A stretch of DNA of 56,570 nucleotides from Shewanella xiamenensis (GTDB taxonomy: Bacteria; Pseudomonadota; Gammaproteobacteria; Enterobacterales; Shewanellaceae): contig NZ_BMOP01000018.1 in the NCBI RefSeq assembly GCF_014647135.1, positions 1-56,570 of the forward strand, read 5' to 3'. Below, in pieces: positions 1-10,750 of the stretch (within the stretch, counting starts at the first letter, position 1; the number at the start of each line of letters is the position of its first letter). A program made the translations under genes and the position numbers. Under the pieces are notes generated by a model. It was not told where the DNA came from. It saw only the letters and a program-made list of their open reading frames with translations, and made no database searches.

Positions 1-68
1 AGGTCAGGTGTGTAAGCGTTGTGAGGCGTTGAGCTAACTGATACTAATGACTCGAGAGGCTTAACCAT
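1..68 (+). rRNA. rrl: 23S ribosomal RNA, 3' end (partial)
   Basis: The first 68 bases match the conserved 3' end of bacterial 23S rRNA: GTGTAAGCG, GTTGAGCTAAC, GATACTAATGA and the terminal GAGGCTTAACC are all present. The gene begins upstream of the window. The exact 3' end is inferred from the E. coli end and may be off by a few bases. A short AACCCA/TGGGTT hairpin follows at about 71-84. Confidence 0.95.
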
Positions 69-162
69 ACAACCCAGATGGGTTTTGCTAAGTAGCACTT
101 AGCTTGAATATGAACACTTAAGAAGTGTGAACTCAAAACAGCTTTCTAAATTAACAAATAAA

Positions 163-279
163 GGTTAATTACGCAGGTAATTGTACGGCAGACAAAGCCG
201 TGACGAGCGAAGGGCGGAGTGTACGGTAGTACATGAGTACTGGAGTGAGGAAACAATGCCGTCAGACGTAGAATTAACC
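163..279. repeat. 117-bp inverted-repeat-bounded insert in the 23S-5S spacer
   Basis: The segment starts with GGTTAATT (163-170) and ends with its exact complement AATTAACC (272-279). The interior is highly structured, with ACGGC/GCCGT at about 185-201 and GTAC/GTAC around 230-240, and it has no coding potential. The flanks read like an ordinary Shewanella 23S-5S spacer. It may be a small REP/MITE-like insertion or an extra processing stem; the sequence alone cannot decide. Confidence 0.5.
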
Positions 280-289
280 AGTAAGAATT

Positions 290-324
290 TGCTTGGTGAC
301 AATAGCATTTCATCGCCAAGCGCC
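290..324 (+). pseudogene. rrf: 5S rRNA remnant with internal deletion
   Basis: TGCTTGGTGACAATAGCATT is the expected 5' end of a Shewanella-type 5S rRNA. It runs directly into CATCGCCAAGCG, the expected 3' end, so only about 35 nt remain of roughly 116-120. The two strands of helix I can still pair (GCTTGG with CCAAGC), but loop A, the B-C arm and most of the D-E arm are gone. The remnant sits where 5S belongs, after 23S and before a terminator. It cannot make a functional 5S rRNA, so other rrn copies would have to supply it. An assembly error is the main alternative. Confidence 0.8.
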
Positions 325-337
325 TAATTAAACAATG

Positions 338-366
338 AAGCCAGCTGAATAAGCTGGCTTTTTTGT
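338..366 (+). terminator. rRNA operon terminator
   Basis: AAGCCAGCT (338-346) pairs perfectly with AGCTGGCTT (352-360) around a GAATA loop, and a run of T follows (TTTTTGTTTT). This is a strong intrinsic terminator for the rrn transcript. Between 367 and 510 I see no gene. Confidence 0.9.
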
Positions 367-510
367 TTTAGCCGTTTGTAATTTCATTCTCTCTATTACT
401 ACTTCCTATTCATTACTTCCTTTTATTCACTTCTGCGATGACGATAGTTATTACCTACATATCGATTTGACCGACAGAGCAATAGTTTCAAAGGCTTTCT
501 TCGAGCTAAT

Positions 511-537
511 AAAAAGGGCAGCGTTTGGCTGCCCTTT
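511..537 (-). terminator. terminator of the hemB operon
   Basis: AAAGGGCAGC (513-522) pairs with GCTGCCCTTT (528-537). On the minus strand the stem is followed by TTTTT (complement of 511-515). It lies 28 bases past the hemB stop codon and convergent to the rrn operon. Confidence 0.85.
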
Positions 538-564
538 ATGCTTAGAATTGGTTTCTAATCTCGA

Positions 565-1584
<1,020 letters not shown>

Positions 1585-3462
1585 CTAATTAGGTTCTGTT
1601 TGCGCTGGCGCATACAATTTCACTTGATTGCGTCCGCTATTTTTTGCTTGATAGAGGGCTTTATCTGCCTGCTCTAATAATTCGGTACTGTGTTGTTCAT
1701 TTAAGATTACGTCGGCACTCACGCCGATACTGACGGTGAGTGGTATGGGTTTTCCTTCCCATTCAAGGCCGATACTAGTCACTGCATCTCTTATATTTTC
1801 AGCGACTTGAAGCGCACCATCCGCGTTGGTATTGGGGAGAATAATAGCAAACTCTTCTCCACCAAAACGTGATACTAGATCCGTTGGTCGTTTTAAATGC
1901 TGCTGCAATGTCTTCGTGATAAGTTTTAGGGCTTGATCACCCGCTAAATGGCCAAATTGATCATTGATAGATTTAAATCGATCGATATCGATCATTAATA
2001 GTGCTATTGGCGTTTCTTGACGACGACTTATACGGCTTTCTGCTAATAGGCGTTTATCGAAGGCACTGCGGTTTTTAGCCCCCGTTAAGCTGTCTATAGT
2101 GCTTTGTTCTGTGAGCTTTTGATTAACTTCATGCAATTCGCGCAGGGTAATTTCAAGTTCCAAAGTGCGCTCTTGCACCATTTGTTCCAGTCTTTCGTTA
2201 GTTTCTGCTTCTACTTTTAATGCATCTTCACGTGCGCTACGAATTTTTTGTGCTTGTTTTAGTGCTTCTTGTTGAATGCGTTGTTTGGCTTTACGTTCGT
2301 CGTTATAGCGGATAGCAAGCACGAGTGACATAAAGATGATTTCAAAGGTTAACCCCAGCATTACAGGTGTCTGAGGTTTGATATTCAGCTCGATAACGCC
2401 TAAATACAGTAAGCTACTCAGGCACGCACCTGTCAGCATACTCACCCAGCCAACAGTATAAAGTTTGGCTAATTTTTGCCCTCTAGCGGCTTGAATAATT
2501 GCGAGTATCATCATAATGATACTGAGCACGACAACCGAGATAATCTCAATATAAAGTACAGTGCCATAACGCAAAAAGGGAACTAATAAACAGATTAAAA
2601 GGATATAAACGGCACTATAACGGCACATCAATAGCATGCGGCGATTATAGTATTTTAATTGTAAAATTTTTTCGGTAAACATTAAGGCGAAAGCCATAAC
2701 CAAAGGGAGTAGCACAGGAACCATTAGTTGCTGCAATGTTGGCCAATTAGGCCAGAGGAAGCGGAATGCGAAACCATTAATCGTGGCAACTAAGAGAGTC
2801 ATGCTAAGGACGTAGCCGGAGTAATAGCTGTAACTGAATGAACCAGAAGCTAACGCGATAAATAGACTGAATATACCGATGGCGGCGAGTACCCCAAGCT
2901 GAAATCCATGTTCGACAGCTGTTGATTCCGCTATTTGTGCCAAATCGTTGGCTGACCATAAATTTAAAGGAACGGCCGCATTGCCTTCGGTTTCAATATG
3001 TATATAAAAGGTATGTTGTTCATTGGTGTTAATTTTAAAAGGGTATAGAAAAATATTACTCAGCAGTGGACGCTGTTTATAGGGAAGTGTATCTCCCATA
3101 TACGTTGTGTTGACGAGTTGGTTATCTACAAGATGGTAAATAGTTACTTTATCTAATAAGGGATTATCTAAGGCAAGAATGCGTGAAAGGCTTTCGTTGT
3201 TACTACTAAGATTAACAGACAGCCAAAAATTATGCAGGCTAAGACGTTGAATATCCTTACTGGTAAACTTATGCCATTGTGCCTTGGGAAGTGCTTCAAT
3301 GTCCGCTAACTGACTTTCAGAATGGGGATGAGTCACCATTAGCCAAGGTGTTAGACTGAGCGGCGTCGGAGTGTGTTCATTGATGTTGATTATGCTTGCG
3401 AAGCTGCCCGATGATATGAGCATGCTGATAAGCAAAACCAATAAGCAACTTAATTTAGCCAT
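1585..3462 (-). CDS. membrane diguanylate cyclase (7TM-DISM sensor, GGDEF)
   Basis: A 625-residue protein expected to make cyclic di-GMP. It starts with a signal peptide (about residues 1-22), followed by an extracytoplasmic 7TMR-DISMED2-like beta domain (about 25-175), seven membrane segments (about 185-395) and a coiled-coil linker (about 395-455). The C-terminal GGDEF domain has the active motif GGEEF at 534-538. RPTD lies five residues before it and fits the RxxD product-inhibition I-site. The start lies inside the end of tatD (8-bp overlap), so translation is probably coupled. The ligand of the DISMED2 domain is unknown. No EAL domain is present. Confidence 0.92.
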   Translation of the reverse strand: MAKLSCLLVLLISMLISSGSFASIININEHTPTPLSLTPWLMVTHPHSESQLADIEALPKAQWHKFTSKDIQRLSLHNFWLSVNLSSNNESLSRILALDNPLLDKVTIYHLVDNQLVNTTYMGDTLPYKQRPLLSNIFLYPFKINTNEQHTFYIHIETEGNAAVPLNLWSANDLAQIAESTAVEHGFQLGVLAAIGIFSLFIALASGSFSYSYYSGYVLSMTLLVATINGFAFRFLWPNWPTLQQLMVPVLLPLVMAFALMFTEKILQLKYYNRRMLLMCRYSAVYILLICLLVPFLRYGTVLYIEIISVVVLSIIMMILAIIQAARGQKLAKLYTVGWVSMLTGACLSSLLYLGVIELNIKPQTPVMLGLTFEIIFMSLVLAIRYNDERKAKQRIQQEALKQAQKIRSAREDALKVEAETNERLEQMVQERTLELEITLRELHEVNQKLTEQSTIDSLTGAKNRSAFDKRLLAESRISRRQETPIALLMIDIDRFKSINDQFGHLAGDQALKLITKTLQQHLKRPTDLVSRFGGEEFAIILPNTNADGALQVAENIRDAVTSIGLEWEGKPIPLTVSIGVSADVILNEQHSTELLEQADKALYQAKNSGRNQVKLYAPAQTEPN

Positions 3463-4258
3463 TCTGTTGACTCAAATTAAAAAACGCTAGGCTATTTTGA
3501 TAGCATTGTTTTGCAAATTCAGCCGGATCTTCTCCGCGTAGATTGGCAATATACCGAGCAATATAAGGCAAATATTCGGGTTTATTTTTACTGGATTTAG
3601 GCTTAGGACGCATGCTACGCGGCAGTAGATAAGGACTATCTGTTTCGATCAATAAGCGATCTTTTGGAATAAATGGCACTAGCGCTGCTAATTCTTGGCC
3701 GCGTCTTTCATCACAAACCCAACCTGTAATTCCTAAGTGTAAATCGAGATCGATATAAGCTTCCATTTGTGCTTGGCTGCCAGTAAAGCAGTGTAACAAT
3801 GCGCCGCGAAGATGTGGGCGGTACTCACTAACGATGCTTAAAAAATCACTATGGGCATCTCGCTCATGCATCAGAACGGGTTTTTGAAGGTCAATCGCCT
3901 GTTCTAATTGGGCGATAAATGCTTGGCGCTGAGCCGGACGGGGGGAAAAGTCTCTATTGTAGTCTAGCCCGCACTCGCCTACAGCAACAACCTGTGGTGC
4001 TTCACATAAATTTGCGTGAATTTGTTTGGAATCAGTTTGCCATTCGCTAGCATGGTGGGGATGCACGCCTGCGGTGCAATAAAGCTGGTTAGGGTAGTTT
4101 TGGCATAATTGAATTGCTGCCGCGCTTTCACTTAAATCACTGCCAATAACAATTAACGGCGAAACCCCTTGGTCCGCCGCCGCTTGTATGATTTGCGCTA
4201 TGTCTGGTTCGAGTGCGCTGCCAAGCAAGTTGACAGCGATATCTATATAAGATGACAT
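3455..4258 (-). CDS. tatD: TatD family metal-dependent DNase
   Basis: A 267-residue TIM-barrel hydrolase of the TatD family (3'-5' DNase, linked to DNA repair and DNA degradation, not required for Tat export). Family signatures are visible: YIDIAVNL at the N-terminus in place of the usual HxH, GVHPHHA, GECGLDYNRDFS, LHCFTGS, ITGWVCDERRG and IETDSPYLLPR. These match E. coli TatD more closely than YcfH or YjjV. The ATG shares one base with the stop of the upstream gene (TAATG), which suggests coupled translation. Confidence 0.94.
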   Translation of the reverse strand: MSSYIDIAVNLLGSALEPDIAQIIQAAADQGVSPLIVIGSDLSESAAAIQLCQNYPNQLYCTAGVHPHHASEWQTDSKQIHANLCEAPQVVAVGECGLDYNRDFSPRPAQRQAFIAQLEQAIDLQKPVLMHERDAHSDFLSIVSEYRPHLRGALLHCFTGSQAQMEAYIDLDLHLGITGWVCDERRGQELAALVPFIPKDRLLIETDSPYLLPRSMRPKPKSSKNKPEYLPYIARYIANLRGEDPAEFAKQCYQNSLAFFNLSQQNG

Positions 4259-4788
4259 TATTTTAGGCGTTTTACCCTCACCTTAGCATTACGACTTTCT
4301 GTGCCCATTAAGAAAGAGCCAAGCGCAGCTTTTTCGATAAATACTTTTTCACCGACTTTGAGATTGAATTTACGGTTTTCGGTTTGTTTCCAAACTTGGC
4401 CATTGGTAAAGGTAATTTTTAAAGCACCGTAGGCATCTTCTGCTATTGACCCCACATCGAGATAAATTTTATCAGTCGTATTCTCTTGAACGCGTTTAAC
4501 TTCCATACCGAAATTATCTTCGACATTGGTCGCGGCGGCAGCAACAGGAGCTGCAGTCGCCACAGCTGCAGGGGCCGCTACGGGAGTGACAACGGGGGCG
4601 ACAGCTATCGGTGCCGTGGTGTTATTGGTCACTGTGGTGACTTGAATGCTTGCTGCGAGGTTGTCATAGCATACCAAGCGCTCGAGCTTGTCCGTTATCC
4701 CTGCACATTGAGTTAATTGCTGCTCAATACCGGCATTAGCCTGTGCAGATACCAGTAACACTGCACCAGTCAGTAGAGTTAAACGCAT
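4258..4788 (-). CDS. small exported protein of unknown function between tatC and tatD
   Basis: I chose the ATG at 4788 because AAGGAAACTGGG stands just before it and the product then begins with a clean signal peptide (MRLTLLTGAVLLVSAQANA). The open frame runs 15 codons further upstream. The mature protein has a CAGI...RLVCYDNLA segment. This C-x-n-R-L-x-C-Y-D pattern is common in small periplasmic proteins of unknown role. An Ala/Val/Pro-rich linker (about residues 55-90) follows, then a compact basic C-terminal domain of about 85 residues. It is co-transcribed with tatABC and overlaps tatD by one base. No function is assigned. Confidence 0.8.
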   Translation of the reverse strand: MRLTLLTGAVLLVSAQANAGIEQQLTQCAGITDKLERLVCYDNLAASIQVTTVTNNTTAPIAVAPVVTPVAAPAAVATAAPVAAAATNVEDNFGMEVKRVQENTTDKIYLDVGSIAEDAYGALKITFTNGQVWKQTENRKFNLKVGEKVFIEKAALGSFLMGTESRNAKVRVKRLK

Positions 4789-4832
4789 CCCAGTTTCCTT
4801 ATTATTATTTTCCTCTAATGCCGATTGAGGCA

Positions 4833-5582
4833 TTAGTCATTCGTTGGTTGTTCTTCGTCGGTCTCGTCATCAGGTTTACTGTAAAAACGAGCCGCAAATA
4901 ATCCGCCTTCGAACAATAACAGCATTGGCACGGCAAGCATAGTTTGGGAAATAACATCAGGTGGTGTGAGCAGCATACCCACCACGAATGCGCCGACAAT
5001 AATATAGGGGCGTTTTTGCTTGAGATCTTCAGGTGTTGTCACACCGGCCCAGCAGAGTAAAACAACGGCAATCGGGATCTCAAAGGATAAGCCGAATGCA
5101 AAAAATAATTTCAGTACAAAATCAAGATAGCTGCTGATATCGGTTGCAACTTGTACTCCCTCTGGAGCAGTGTTGGCAAAAAAGCCAAATACAACTGGGA
5201 ATACAACGTAATAAGCGAAGGCTATACCTAAGTAAAATAGCACTGTGCTGCTAAAAAGTAGCGGCATAACTAAGCGTTTTTCATGCTTATACAAACCCGG
5301 TGCTACGAAGGACCAAATTTGAAAGAGCACATAGGGTACGGCCACAAAAAATGACAGAACTAATGTCAGTTTAAAAGGGGCGAAGAAAGGTGCGGCCACA
5401 TCGGTCGCAATCATACTGCCACCTAAGGGCAAAGACTGCATTAAAGGGATTGCCATGTAATGGTAAATATCATTTGCCCAATACACACTACAAATAAATA
5501 CAATCAATACACTGGCAATGGATTTAAGCAGCTTGGACCTAAGTTCAAGCAAATGGCTGATAAGTGGCTGCTGTTGCGACAT
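4833..5582 (-). CDS. tatC: Sec-independent protein translocase TatC
   Basis: A 249-residue inner-membrane protein with six hydrophobic segments, the core receptor that recognises twin-arginine signal peptides. The N-terminus [19 protein letters not shown] contains the conserved HLxELR motif. The FxFG/FEIPI region ([14 protein letters not shown]) and the RPY...TPPDVISQ region are in their usual places. The tail is short and acidic. It follows tatB by 3 bp. At least one Tat substrate is encoded in this window (43214-44218). Confidence 0.97.
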   Translation of the reverse strand: MSQQQPLISHLLELRSKLLKSIASVLIVFICSVYWANDIYHYMAIPLMQSLPLGGSMIATDVAAPFFAPFKLTLVLSFFVAVPYVLFQIWSFVAPGLYKHEKRLVMPLLFSSTVLFYLGIAFAYYVVFPVVFGFFANTAPEGVQVATDISSYLDFVLKLFFAFGLSFEIPIAVVLLCWAGVTTPEDLKQKRPYIIVGAFVVGMLLTPPDVISQTMLAVPMLLLFEGGLFAARFYSKPDDETDEEQPTND

Positions 5583-5585
5583 GAA

Positions 5586-6035
5586 TTATCCGTTAGCTTT
5601 CGGGTTAGAACGGGTATCCTCGCCCTGAATGGACTCACTATGTGGGGCGGAGGAAGCCGAAGTTGGACTCGCCTCGGTAGAAACCGTTTGGCTTGCAGGA
5701 TTGTGGATCTGGTTTTCCTGTGCACTGGGAATATCTTGCACTTGGTAAGGACGATTCACTGACTGCGCGGCTTGCTTCAATTGATCGATTGACTCTTGCA
5801 GCTCGGGAGAGAGGTTAGATAAACCTTTGCTCTCCGCTTTTTTGAGGTCGGCGTGCAACTGCTCGATCTTTAGCTCTTGCTCAAGTTCTTCTTTGACTGA
5901 GTTGGCCATGCGTTTCATCGCGCGGATCCAACTGGTTACTGAACGTACTGCAACCGGTAGACGTTCGGGGCCAAGAACGACCAGCCCCAGAACACCGATC
6001 AGCAGCAGCTCCATAAAGCCGATACCGTCAAACAT
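5586..6035 (-). CDS. tatB: Sec-independent protein translocase TatB
   Basis: A 149-residue protein with the TatB N-terminus [20 protein letters not shown]. The single membrane helix is followed by GPERLP and an amphipathic, charged helix. The tail (about residues 95-149) is Ser/Ala/Gln-rich and probably unstructured. TatB works with TatC in binding Tat signal peptides. The gene lies 6 bp after tatA. Confidence 0.95.
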   Translation of the reverse strand: MFDGIGFMELLLIGVLGLVVLGPERLPVAVRSVTSWIRAMKRMANSVKEELEQELKIEQLHADLKKAESKGLSNLSPELQESIDQLKQAAQSVNRPYQVQDIPSAQENQIHNPASQTVSTEASPTSASSAPHSESIQGEDTRSNPKANG

Positions 6036-6041
6036 AAAGAG

Positions 6042-6290
6042 TTACGCCTGTTCTTTGTGAGACTCAGGTTTCTTTTCAGTCGCCTGTTGAGTTGGTTGTG
6101 CGGTTTGCACTGGTTTTGCCGCTTCAGTGTCTTCTAGCGCCTTTTTATCTTCTTCTGAAGACATGGCGTTTTTGAAGCCCTTAACAGCACCACCTAAGTC
6201 ACCACCCAAAGAGCGTAATTTCTTAGTTCCAAACAATAAGACAACGATTAACGCGATGATAAGAAGTTGCCAAATACTAATGCCACCCAT
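6042..6290 (-). CDS. tatA: Sec-independent protein translocase TatA
   Basis: An 82-residue pore-forming Tat subunit: a short N-terminal membrane helix ([16 protein letters not shown]), the FGTKKLR hinge, an amphipathic helix ([15 protein letters not shown]) and a charged Gln/Lys/Thr-rich tail. AGGATA precedes the ATG. It starts 59 bp after the ubiB stop, and no terminator is visible between them, so read-through from ubiE is plausible. Confidence 0.96.
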   Translation of the reverse strand: MGGISIWQLLIIALIVVLLFGTKKLRSLGGDLGGAVKGFKNAMSSEEDKKALEDTEAAKPVQTAQPTQQATEKKPESHKEQA

Positions 6291-6349
6291 GAAGGTATCC
6301 TCTTAATTGATATCGGTTCTATTATGAACCTCTGATTAATTAGTGCTAG

Positions 6350-7999
6350 CTAAAATTTACGATTCTTTGGCCTAGATCGCCATCCGATAATCCACAGTAC
6401 CGTACCTGAAATCAGGCACACGTAAGGGCTCAACAGTGTAGCGTCTTGGTTGAACAATAACGTGCCACAGATCAATAAAATTGCAGAAGTGATGAGTAAG
6501 TAATTACTCTTATGTGCTTGCTGCTGGTATTTCAAATACTTATCTAGCATTTGTTGCTGAGAACTCAGCAATTTCCTACCTAATTTAAGGTTGTCATAAA
6601 TTAGTTCAGGGAATTCCGGAAGTTTATCAGACCAATATGGCAGTTTTGTGGATACCTTTTTAAACATGGCTTTAGGTCCCACTTGCTCGGCCATCCACTG
6701 CTCTAAAAAGGGTTTAGCGGTCTGCCAGAGATCCAGCTGCGGATAGAGCTGACGGCCTAAACCTTCAATATACAGCAAAGTCTTTTCGAGCAGCACGAGC
6801 TGAGGCTGCACGACGATATCAAAATGCCGTGCGGTACGGAACAGCTCTAACAACACATGCCCAAAGGATATTTCATCTAAGGGCTTGTTAAACATGGGTT
6901 CACACACGACCTTGATGGCTTGTTCAAAAGCTTGCAGATCGGTTTTTTCCGACACCCAGCCCGACTCAATATACAGTTGCGCGATGCGGTGATAATCACG
7001 ATTGAAAAACGCGAGGAAGTTTTCCGCGAGATAGCGCTTATCGACCTCGCTGAGCGTGCCCATAATGCCGCAATCAAGGCCGATGTAGTAAGGATTTTCG
7101 GGATGTTCGCGGGAGATAAAAATATTTCCCGGATGCATATCCGCGTGGAAAAAGTTATCGCGGAACACTTGGGTGAAAAATAGCTCTACGCCCCGTTCGG
7201 CTAGCAGTTTAAAGTTTGTGCCTTGTGCCTTAAGTGCAGCGATATCCGATACTGGAATACCGTAAATCCGTTCCATCACCATCAAACGTGGATAACAAAA
7301 CTCTTCATATACATAAGGAATATAGAGCGCGTCTGAGTCGAGGAAGTTATTACGTAGCTTAATGGCATTGAGGGCCTCAAGCTTAAGGTTGAGCTCCCCT
7401 AAAATGGTGACGCGGTAATCTTCAATTACCTCGGCTGGGCGTAGTCGGTTACCTTCGCCAAGAAGATAATCGATGACCTTCGCCGTTTGCGACATCAGCA
7501 GGAGATCAGCCTGGATTTTAGTTTCTACGTTCGGGCGCAGCACTTTTAATACCACGGCCTTGCCATTGGATTTAAGCGTGGCGGTATGCACCTGAGAAAT
7601 CGAAGCCGAGGCTAATGGCGTTTCATTAAAGTCATCAAAGAAGGTCTCGATTGGTGCTTTAAGCTCAGCTTCTATCGCGAGTCGGGCGAGTGCGCCATCG
7701 AAGGGAGGGACTTTATCCTGCAACATGGCAAGCTCTGTCGCCCATTCATCACTCAGTAAGTCACGGCGGGTGGAGAGCATTTGCCCTAGCTTGATATACA
7801 CAGGGCCAAGCTCTTGCATTGCTAGCTTTAAGCGCTCGCCACCGGATTTACCTTTGTGTTTATTACGGATCCAAAACAGACTATTGCGGGCGAGTTTAAA
7901 GTACCAAGGGGTCATCTTTGGCGGTAAAACATCATCTAACCCATATTGCAATAGGGTCTTAATCACATGATAACCGCGGCGGATACTGGCAAGGGTCAT
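6350..7999 (-). CDS. ubiB: ubiquinone biosynthesis protein kinase-like UbiB
   Basis: A 549-residue ADCK/UbiB-family atypical kinase/ATPase needed for ubiquinone synthesis. Family hallmarks are visible: the KxGQ motif ([15 protein letters not shown]), the Ala-rich nucleotide loop ([11 protein letters not shown]), the catalytic loop ([11 protein letters not shown]) and a DFG-like metal site (LDCGIMG). Two membrane helices lie at the C-terminus (about 495-540). Length and order match E. coli UbiB. The ATG overlaps the ubiJ stop as ATGA. Confidence 0.96.
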   Translation of the reverse strand: MTLASIRRGYHVIKTLLQYGLDDVLPPKMTPWYFKLARNSLFWIRNKHKGKSGGERLKLAMQELGPVYIKLGQMLSTRRDLLSDEWATELAMLQDKVPPFDGALARLAIEAELKAPIETFFDDFNETPLASASISQVHTATLKSNGKAVVLKVLRPNVETKIQADLLLMSQTAKVIDYLLGEGNRLRPAEVIEDYRVTILGELNLKLEALNAIKLRNNFLDSDALYIPYVYEEFCYPRLMVMERIYGIPVSDIAALKAQGTNFKLLAERGVELFFTQVFRDNFFHADMHPGNIFISREHPENPYYIGLDCGIMGTLSEVDKRYLAENFLAFFNRDYHRIAQLYIESGWVSEKTDLQAFEQAIKVVCEPMFNKPLDEISFGHVLLELFRTARHFDIVVQPQLVLLEKTLLYIEGLGRQLYPQLDLWQTAKPFLEQWMAEQVGPKAMFKKVSTKLPYWSDKLPEFPELIYDNLKLGRKLLSSQQQMLDKYLKYQQQAHKSNYLLITSAILLICGTLLFNQDATLLSPYVCLISGTVLWIIGWRSRPKNRKF

Positions 8000-8616
8000 G
8001 GCTTAATTGAGTCTCTTAATTGGGCAATCCGTTGTTCGAGCGCGCGAGTGTCGGTAACTAAGTCATTTATTTGATCGCACAAATGAATAAGCTCAATCCG
8101 ATGGGGCGCAAGCCGATACTCTTCGATAGCGAGTTGCCCCAAATGGGAGCGGGTTTTACGCAATACTTCAAGTGCAAAACCTTTTGCCTGATGGCTTGTA
8201 CTGATGAGCTTGTGAGTGGGGCCGTCACCCAAATAACGCGAAATGGGCTCGGCAAAATCAAACTCTATGCTACGTAGATATTGGCTAAAGCTTTGCAATA
8301 AGTTCAGATCGCCTTCGAGCTTGAGCTTATCTTGCTTGATAAGTTCAGTCAGGTTGGCACCTTCGGACACGCGATAAAGTGTGGTTGCATCAGCGTGCAG
8401 ACTGACATCGACATCACCTTCATAGCGACTCAGTACTTGGATTTCTTTGGCAAAGACCAAGTAAATTGGCCAGTTGAGTTGCGTTAATTGAATACGAAAT
8501 ACTTTGCCATGTAGCTGGCGCTGGCGCGCATAGGCGTCGCCCGCTTGGGTCTGAAGTTGTTTCAGACCCATCTCAATAGCGGCGCAGGCAAGTAACACCA
8601 CTTCTTGCGGCATCAT
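7996..8616 (-). CDS. ubiJ: ubiquinone biosynthesis accessory factor UbiJ
   Basis: A 206-residue cytosolic protein with an SCP2-like lipid-binding domain (about residues 15-115) and a C-terminal helical, coiled-coil-like segment ending in [12 protein letters not shown]. With UbiK it organises the soluble ubiquinone-synthesis complex. Assignment rests on the domain pattern and on the conserved ubiE-ubiJ-ubiB order. The start shares one base with the ubiE stop (TAATG). A second in-frame ATG follows immediately. Confidence 0.9.
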   Translation of the reverse strand: MMPQEVVLLACAAIEMGLKQLQTQAGDAYARQRQLHGKVFRIQLTQLNWPIYLVFAKEIQVLSRYEGDVDVSLHADATTLYRVSEGANLTELIKQDKLKLEGDLNLLQSFSQYLRSIEFDFAEPISRYLGDGPTHKLISTSHQAKGFALEVLRKTRSHLGQLAIEEYRLAPHRIELIHLCDQINDLVTDTRALEQRIAQLRDSIKP

Positions 8617-9371
8617 TAGAATTTATAACCACGGTGCAGGGCGACAATGCCATCGGTCATATTGGTGTAATCGACCTGTTCAAAGCCCGCATCCACCATC
8701 ATTTGCTTAAGAGTGTCTTGATCTGGATGCATCCGAATGGATTCGGCCAAGTACTCATAGCTGTCAGCGTCTTTAGTAATGAGTTCACCCATCTTTGGTA
8801 AGACTTTGAAGCTATATAAATCATACACTTTACGCATGATTTCATGCTGGGGCTTAGAAAACTCTAATACCAATAACTTACCACCAGGCTTAAGTACGCG
8901 GTTCATAGAACGAAGCGCTGCGTCTTTGTCTGTTACGTTACGCAGACCAAAGGCGATGGTGATGATATCGAAGTGATTATCGGGGAAGGGCAGTGCTTCA
9001 GCATTGGCTTGCACGTAGCTGACATTGTTGACAATGCCTTTGTCACGTAGCTTAGTGCGGCCCACTTTTAGCATAGAATCGTTGATATCAGCTAAAACCA
9101 CTTCGCCTTTATCGCCCACTAAGTGAGAGAATTTAGCGGTTAAATCGCCCGTACCACCGGCAAGGTCAAGCACCTTCATACCCGGACGAGCGCCAGATAC
9201 TTCAATGGTGTAGCGTTTCCAAAAACGGTGAATACCGAAGGACATAACGTCATTCATGATATCGTACTTGGCGGCAACCGAATGGAACACGCCAGCAACG
9301 AGATCGGCCTTTTTATCCGCCTCTACGGTTTTATAACCAAAGTGGGTATTTTTAGATTCACCCTCAGACAT
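8616..9371 (-). CDS. ubiE: ubiquinone/menaquinone C-methyltransferase UbiE
   Basis: SAM-dependent methyltransferase for the C-methylation step of ubiquinone and menaquinone synthesis. The SAM motif [15 protein letters not shown] is present, as are the family segments [21 protein letters not shown] and [13 protein letters not shown] and the C-terminal [12 protein letters not shown] placed the start at the ATG at 9371, which gives 251 residues as in E. coli; the 27 extra upstream codons do not look like UbiE. It is the first gene of the minus-strand cluster. Between 9372 and 9612 I see no gene. Confidence 0.96.
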   Translation of the reverse strand: MSEGESKNTHFGYKTVEADKKADLVAGVFHSVAAKYDIMNDVMSFGIHRFWKRYTIEVSGARPGMKVLDLAGGTGDLTAKFSHLVGDKGEVVLADINDSMLKVGRTKLRDKGIVNNVSYVQANAEALPFPDNHFDIITIAFGLRNVTDKDAALRSMNRVLKPGGKLLVLEFSKPQHEIMRKVYDLYSFKVLPKMGELITKDADSYEYLAESIRMHPDQDTLKQMMVDAGFEQVDYTNMTDGIVALHRGYKF

Positions 9372-9612
9372 CAATGTATTCCTATTGTTTTGCAAAGTAT
9401 TAGTGGCGAGTGTAAGCCATCGCCTGCATTTGCTGAATCTTTGATCTATCACTCTGTGATCGAGCTAGTAAACTCTCCTCAAGGCGTTAGCTTAAAGAGT
9501 TTGGCTTTTGCCAGTGTTTAGTGTGCCGACCCGATAAAATGGACTGGCATTAGACCACAATATCAGGATTTGGTGAATAGCTTCGCGCCCGTAAGGACAC
9601 AAGCAAACGAGG

Positions 9613-10665
9613 CTATCGGGCTAAAAATTGGCATCTTGCTTGTACATAGGCATAAATTAACTCGCTGATACTTTGACCCACGTCCCTAAAGCCCGCCTCT
9701 ATGCCGGCCTCATGACAGCTTGGGGCGGCTTCGGCTAAATGTAAATAAGCACAGGGACATCGGCTGGCGATATAGCTAATGTAGTGGGCGGCATCGAGTA
9801 GGGGAATTCCCGCAGCTGTAGAGGCACTGCTCGGCATTTTTGCGATGGCATCGACATCCAATTCTAGCGCTACTGGGAGCGCTGTTTGGTTAAGTTTGTT
9901 AGCAATATCCTGTAGCGCCTGCGTCAGGCTAATCTCTCGGCGAATCCAAATTTGTTGCAGACTATGCCAAGTGCCACCAAACTCAGTGAGTTGTTGTAAA
10001 TTGGCCTCGCTGTTTTTGAGCTCGTGCAAACCTAGCACATGGTAATAACCCAGCGCGCCGCGATTGGCGGCGTAACTAAAGCCATTACCGCTGTGACGCC
10101 CTTCGAGCAGGCGAAAATCACTGTGCGGATCTAAATTCACTGCGGCAACTTGGTGTTGATAATGGGCCGAGGTCGCCATTAACAGGCCATAGGCATTGTT
10201 GTGGCCGCCACCAATCACTATGGGTTCAAGCCCTGCCGCTTGTATGGCGCTGACTAGTTTAATCACCCGTTCATCGAGCCGCTCAACTGCTTGGCGTAGA
10301 TGGGTTAGGCTCGCGCCTTCGCCATCCTGTGCCTGTAATTGCAGATCCGCCGTATGAACTTGCCCTAAAATCAGGCATTCGGCGCCCGAAAGAAAACGAT
10401 TCGACTGTAAATTCAACCACTGGCGCATGCTGGTGGTAAAGGCGTCGGTGGCACCGCCTCTGCCTAGGTTAGCCCGTGGGCCGATATCTTCACCCACTCC
10501 GACAATGGCAAATTGTGCACCATGGGCTTTAGCGGTGGTGAGTATCGTTTCTAATGGATGTTCATGGTTAGCCAAGTGTACGCATTGGCCTATTTTGGTC
10601 TCACCGGCTCGCGGGCTAACGAGACTGGCGATATCGGCTTGGGTAAATGGGATAAATTCAGACAT
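9613..10665 (-). CDS. ureohydrolase, arginase/formimidoylglutaminase family
   Basis: A 350-residue binuclear Mn-enzyme of the arginase superfamily. The ligand motifs are intact: GGGHNNAYG (His), NLDPHSDFR (Asp-His-Asp) and ELDVDAI (Asp-x-Asp). The usual DPxxxP segment after the last motif is replaced by AKMPSSAST, which fits formimidoylglutaminase-like members better than arginase or agmatinase. HutG-type activity (N-formimino-glutamate to glutamate plus formamide) is the best guess, but no other hut gene is nearby. It is a monocistronic minus-strand gene between ubiE and the rraA terminator. Confidence 0.75.
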   Translation of the reverse strand: MSEFIPFTQADIASLVSPRAGETKIGQCVHLANHEHPLETILTTAKAHGAQFAIVGVGEDIGPRANLGRGGATDAFTTSMRQWLNLQSNRFLSGAECLILGQVHTADLQLQAQDGEGASLTHLRQAVERLDERVIKLVSAIQAAGLEPIVIGGGHNNAYGLLMATSAHYQHQVAAVNLDPHSDFRLLEGRHSGNGFSYAANRGALGYYHVLGLHELKNSEANLQQLTEFGGTWHSLQQIWIRREISLTQALQDIANKLNQTALPVALELDVDAIAKMPSSASTAAGIPLLDAAHYISYIASRCPCAYLHLAEAAPSCHEAGIEAGFRDVGQSISELIYAYVQARCQFLAR

Positions 10666-10750
10666 AGATTAGTATTCTTATCGGGTAGGGACAGGGATAT
10701 TGTGGCGTACCCAAGGACGAATATTCAATGGTACTTAATGGTATCTGCCA

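Noticed and set aside
1..560. tRNA genes in the rrn flank
   Set aside because: No cloverleaf or TTCGAxTC arm could be found between 68 and 560.
4788..4999. Longer N-terminal starts and the 64-codon frame in the tatC end
   Set aside because: The upstream codons of the small exported protein would bury its signal peptide; the other frame is a shadow of tatC.
9448..9460. ATCAC-TCT-GTGAT palindrome upstream of ubiE
   Set aside because: It has the opposite polarity to a CRP site and is short; it may be chance.
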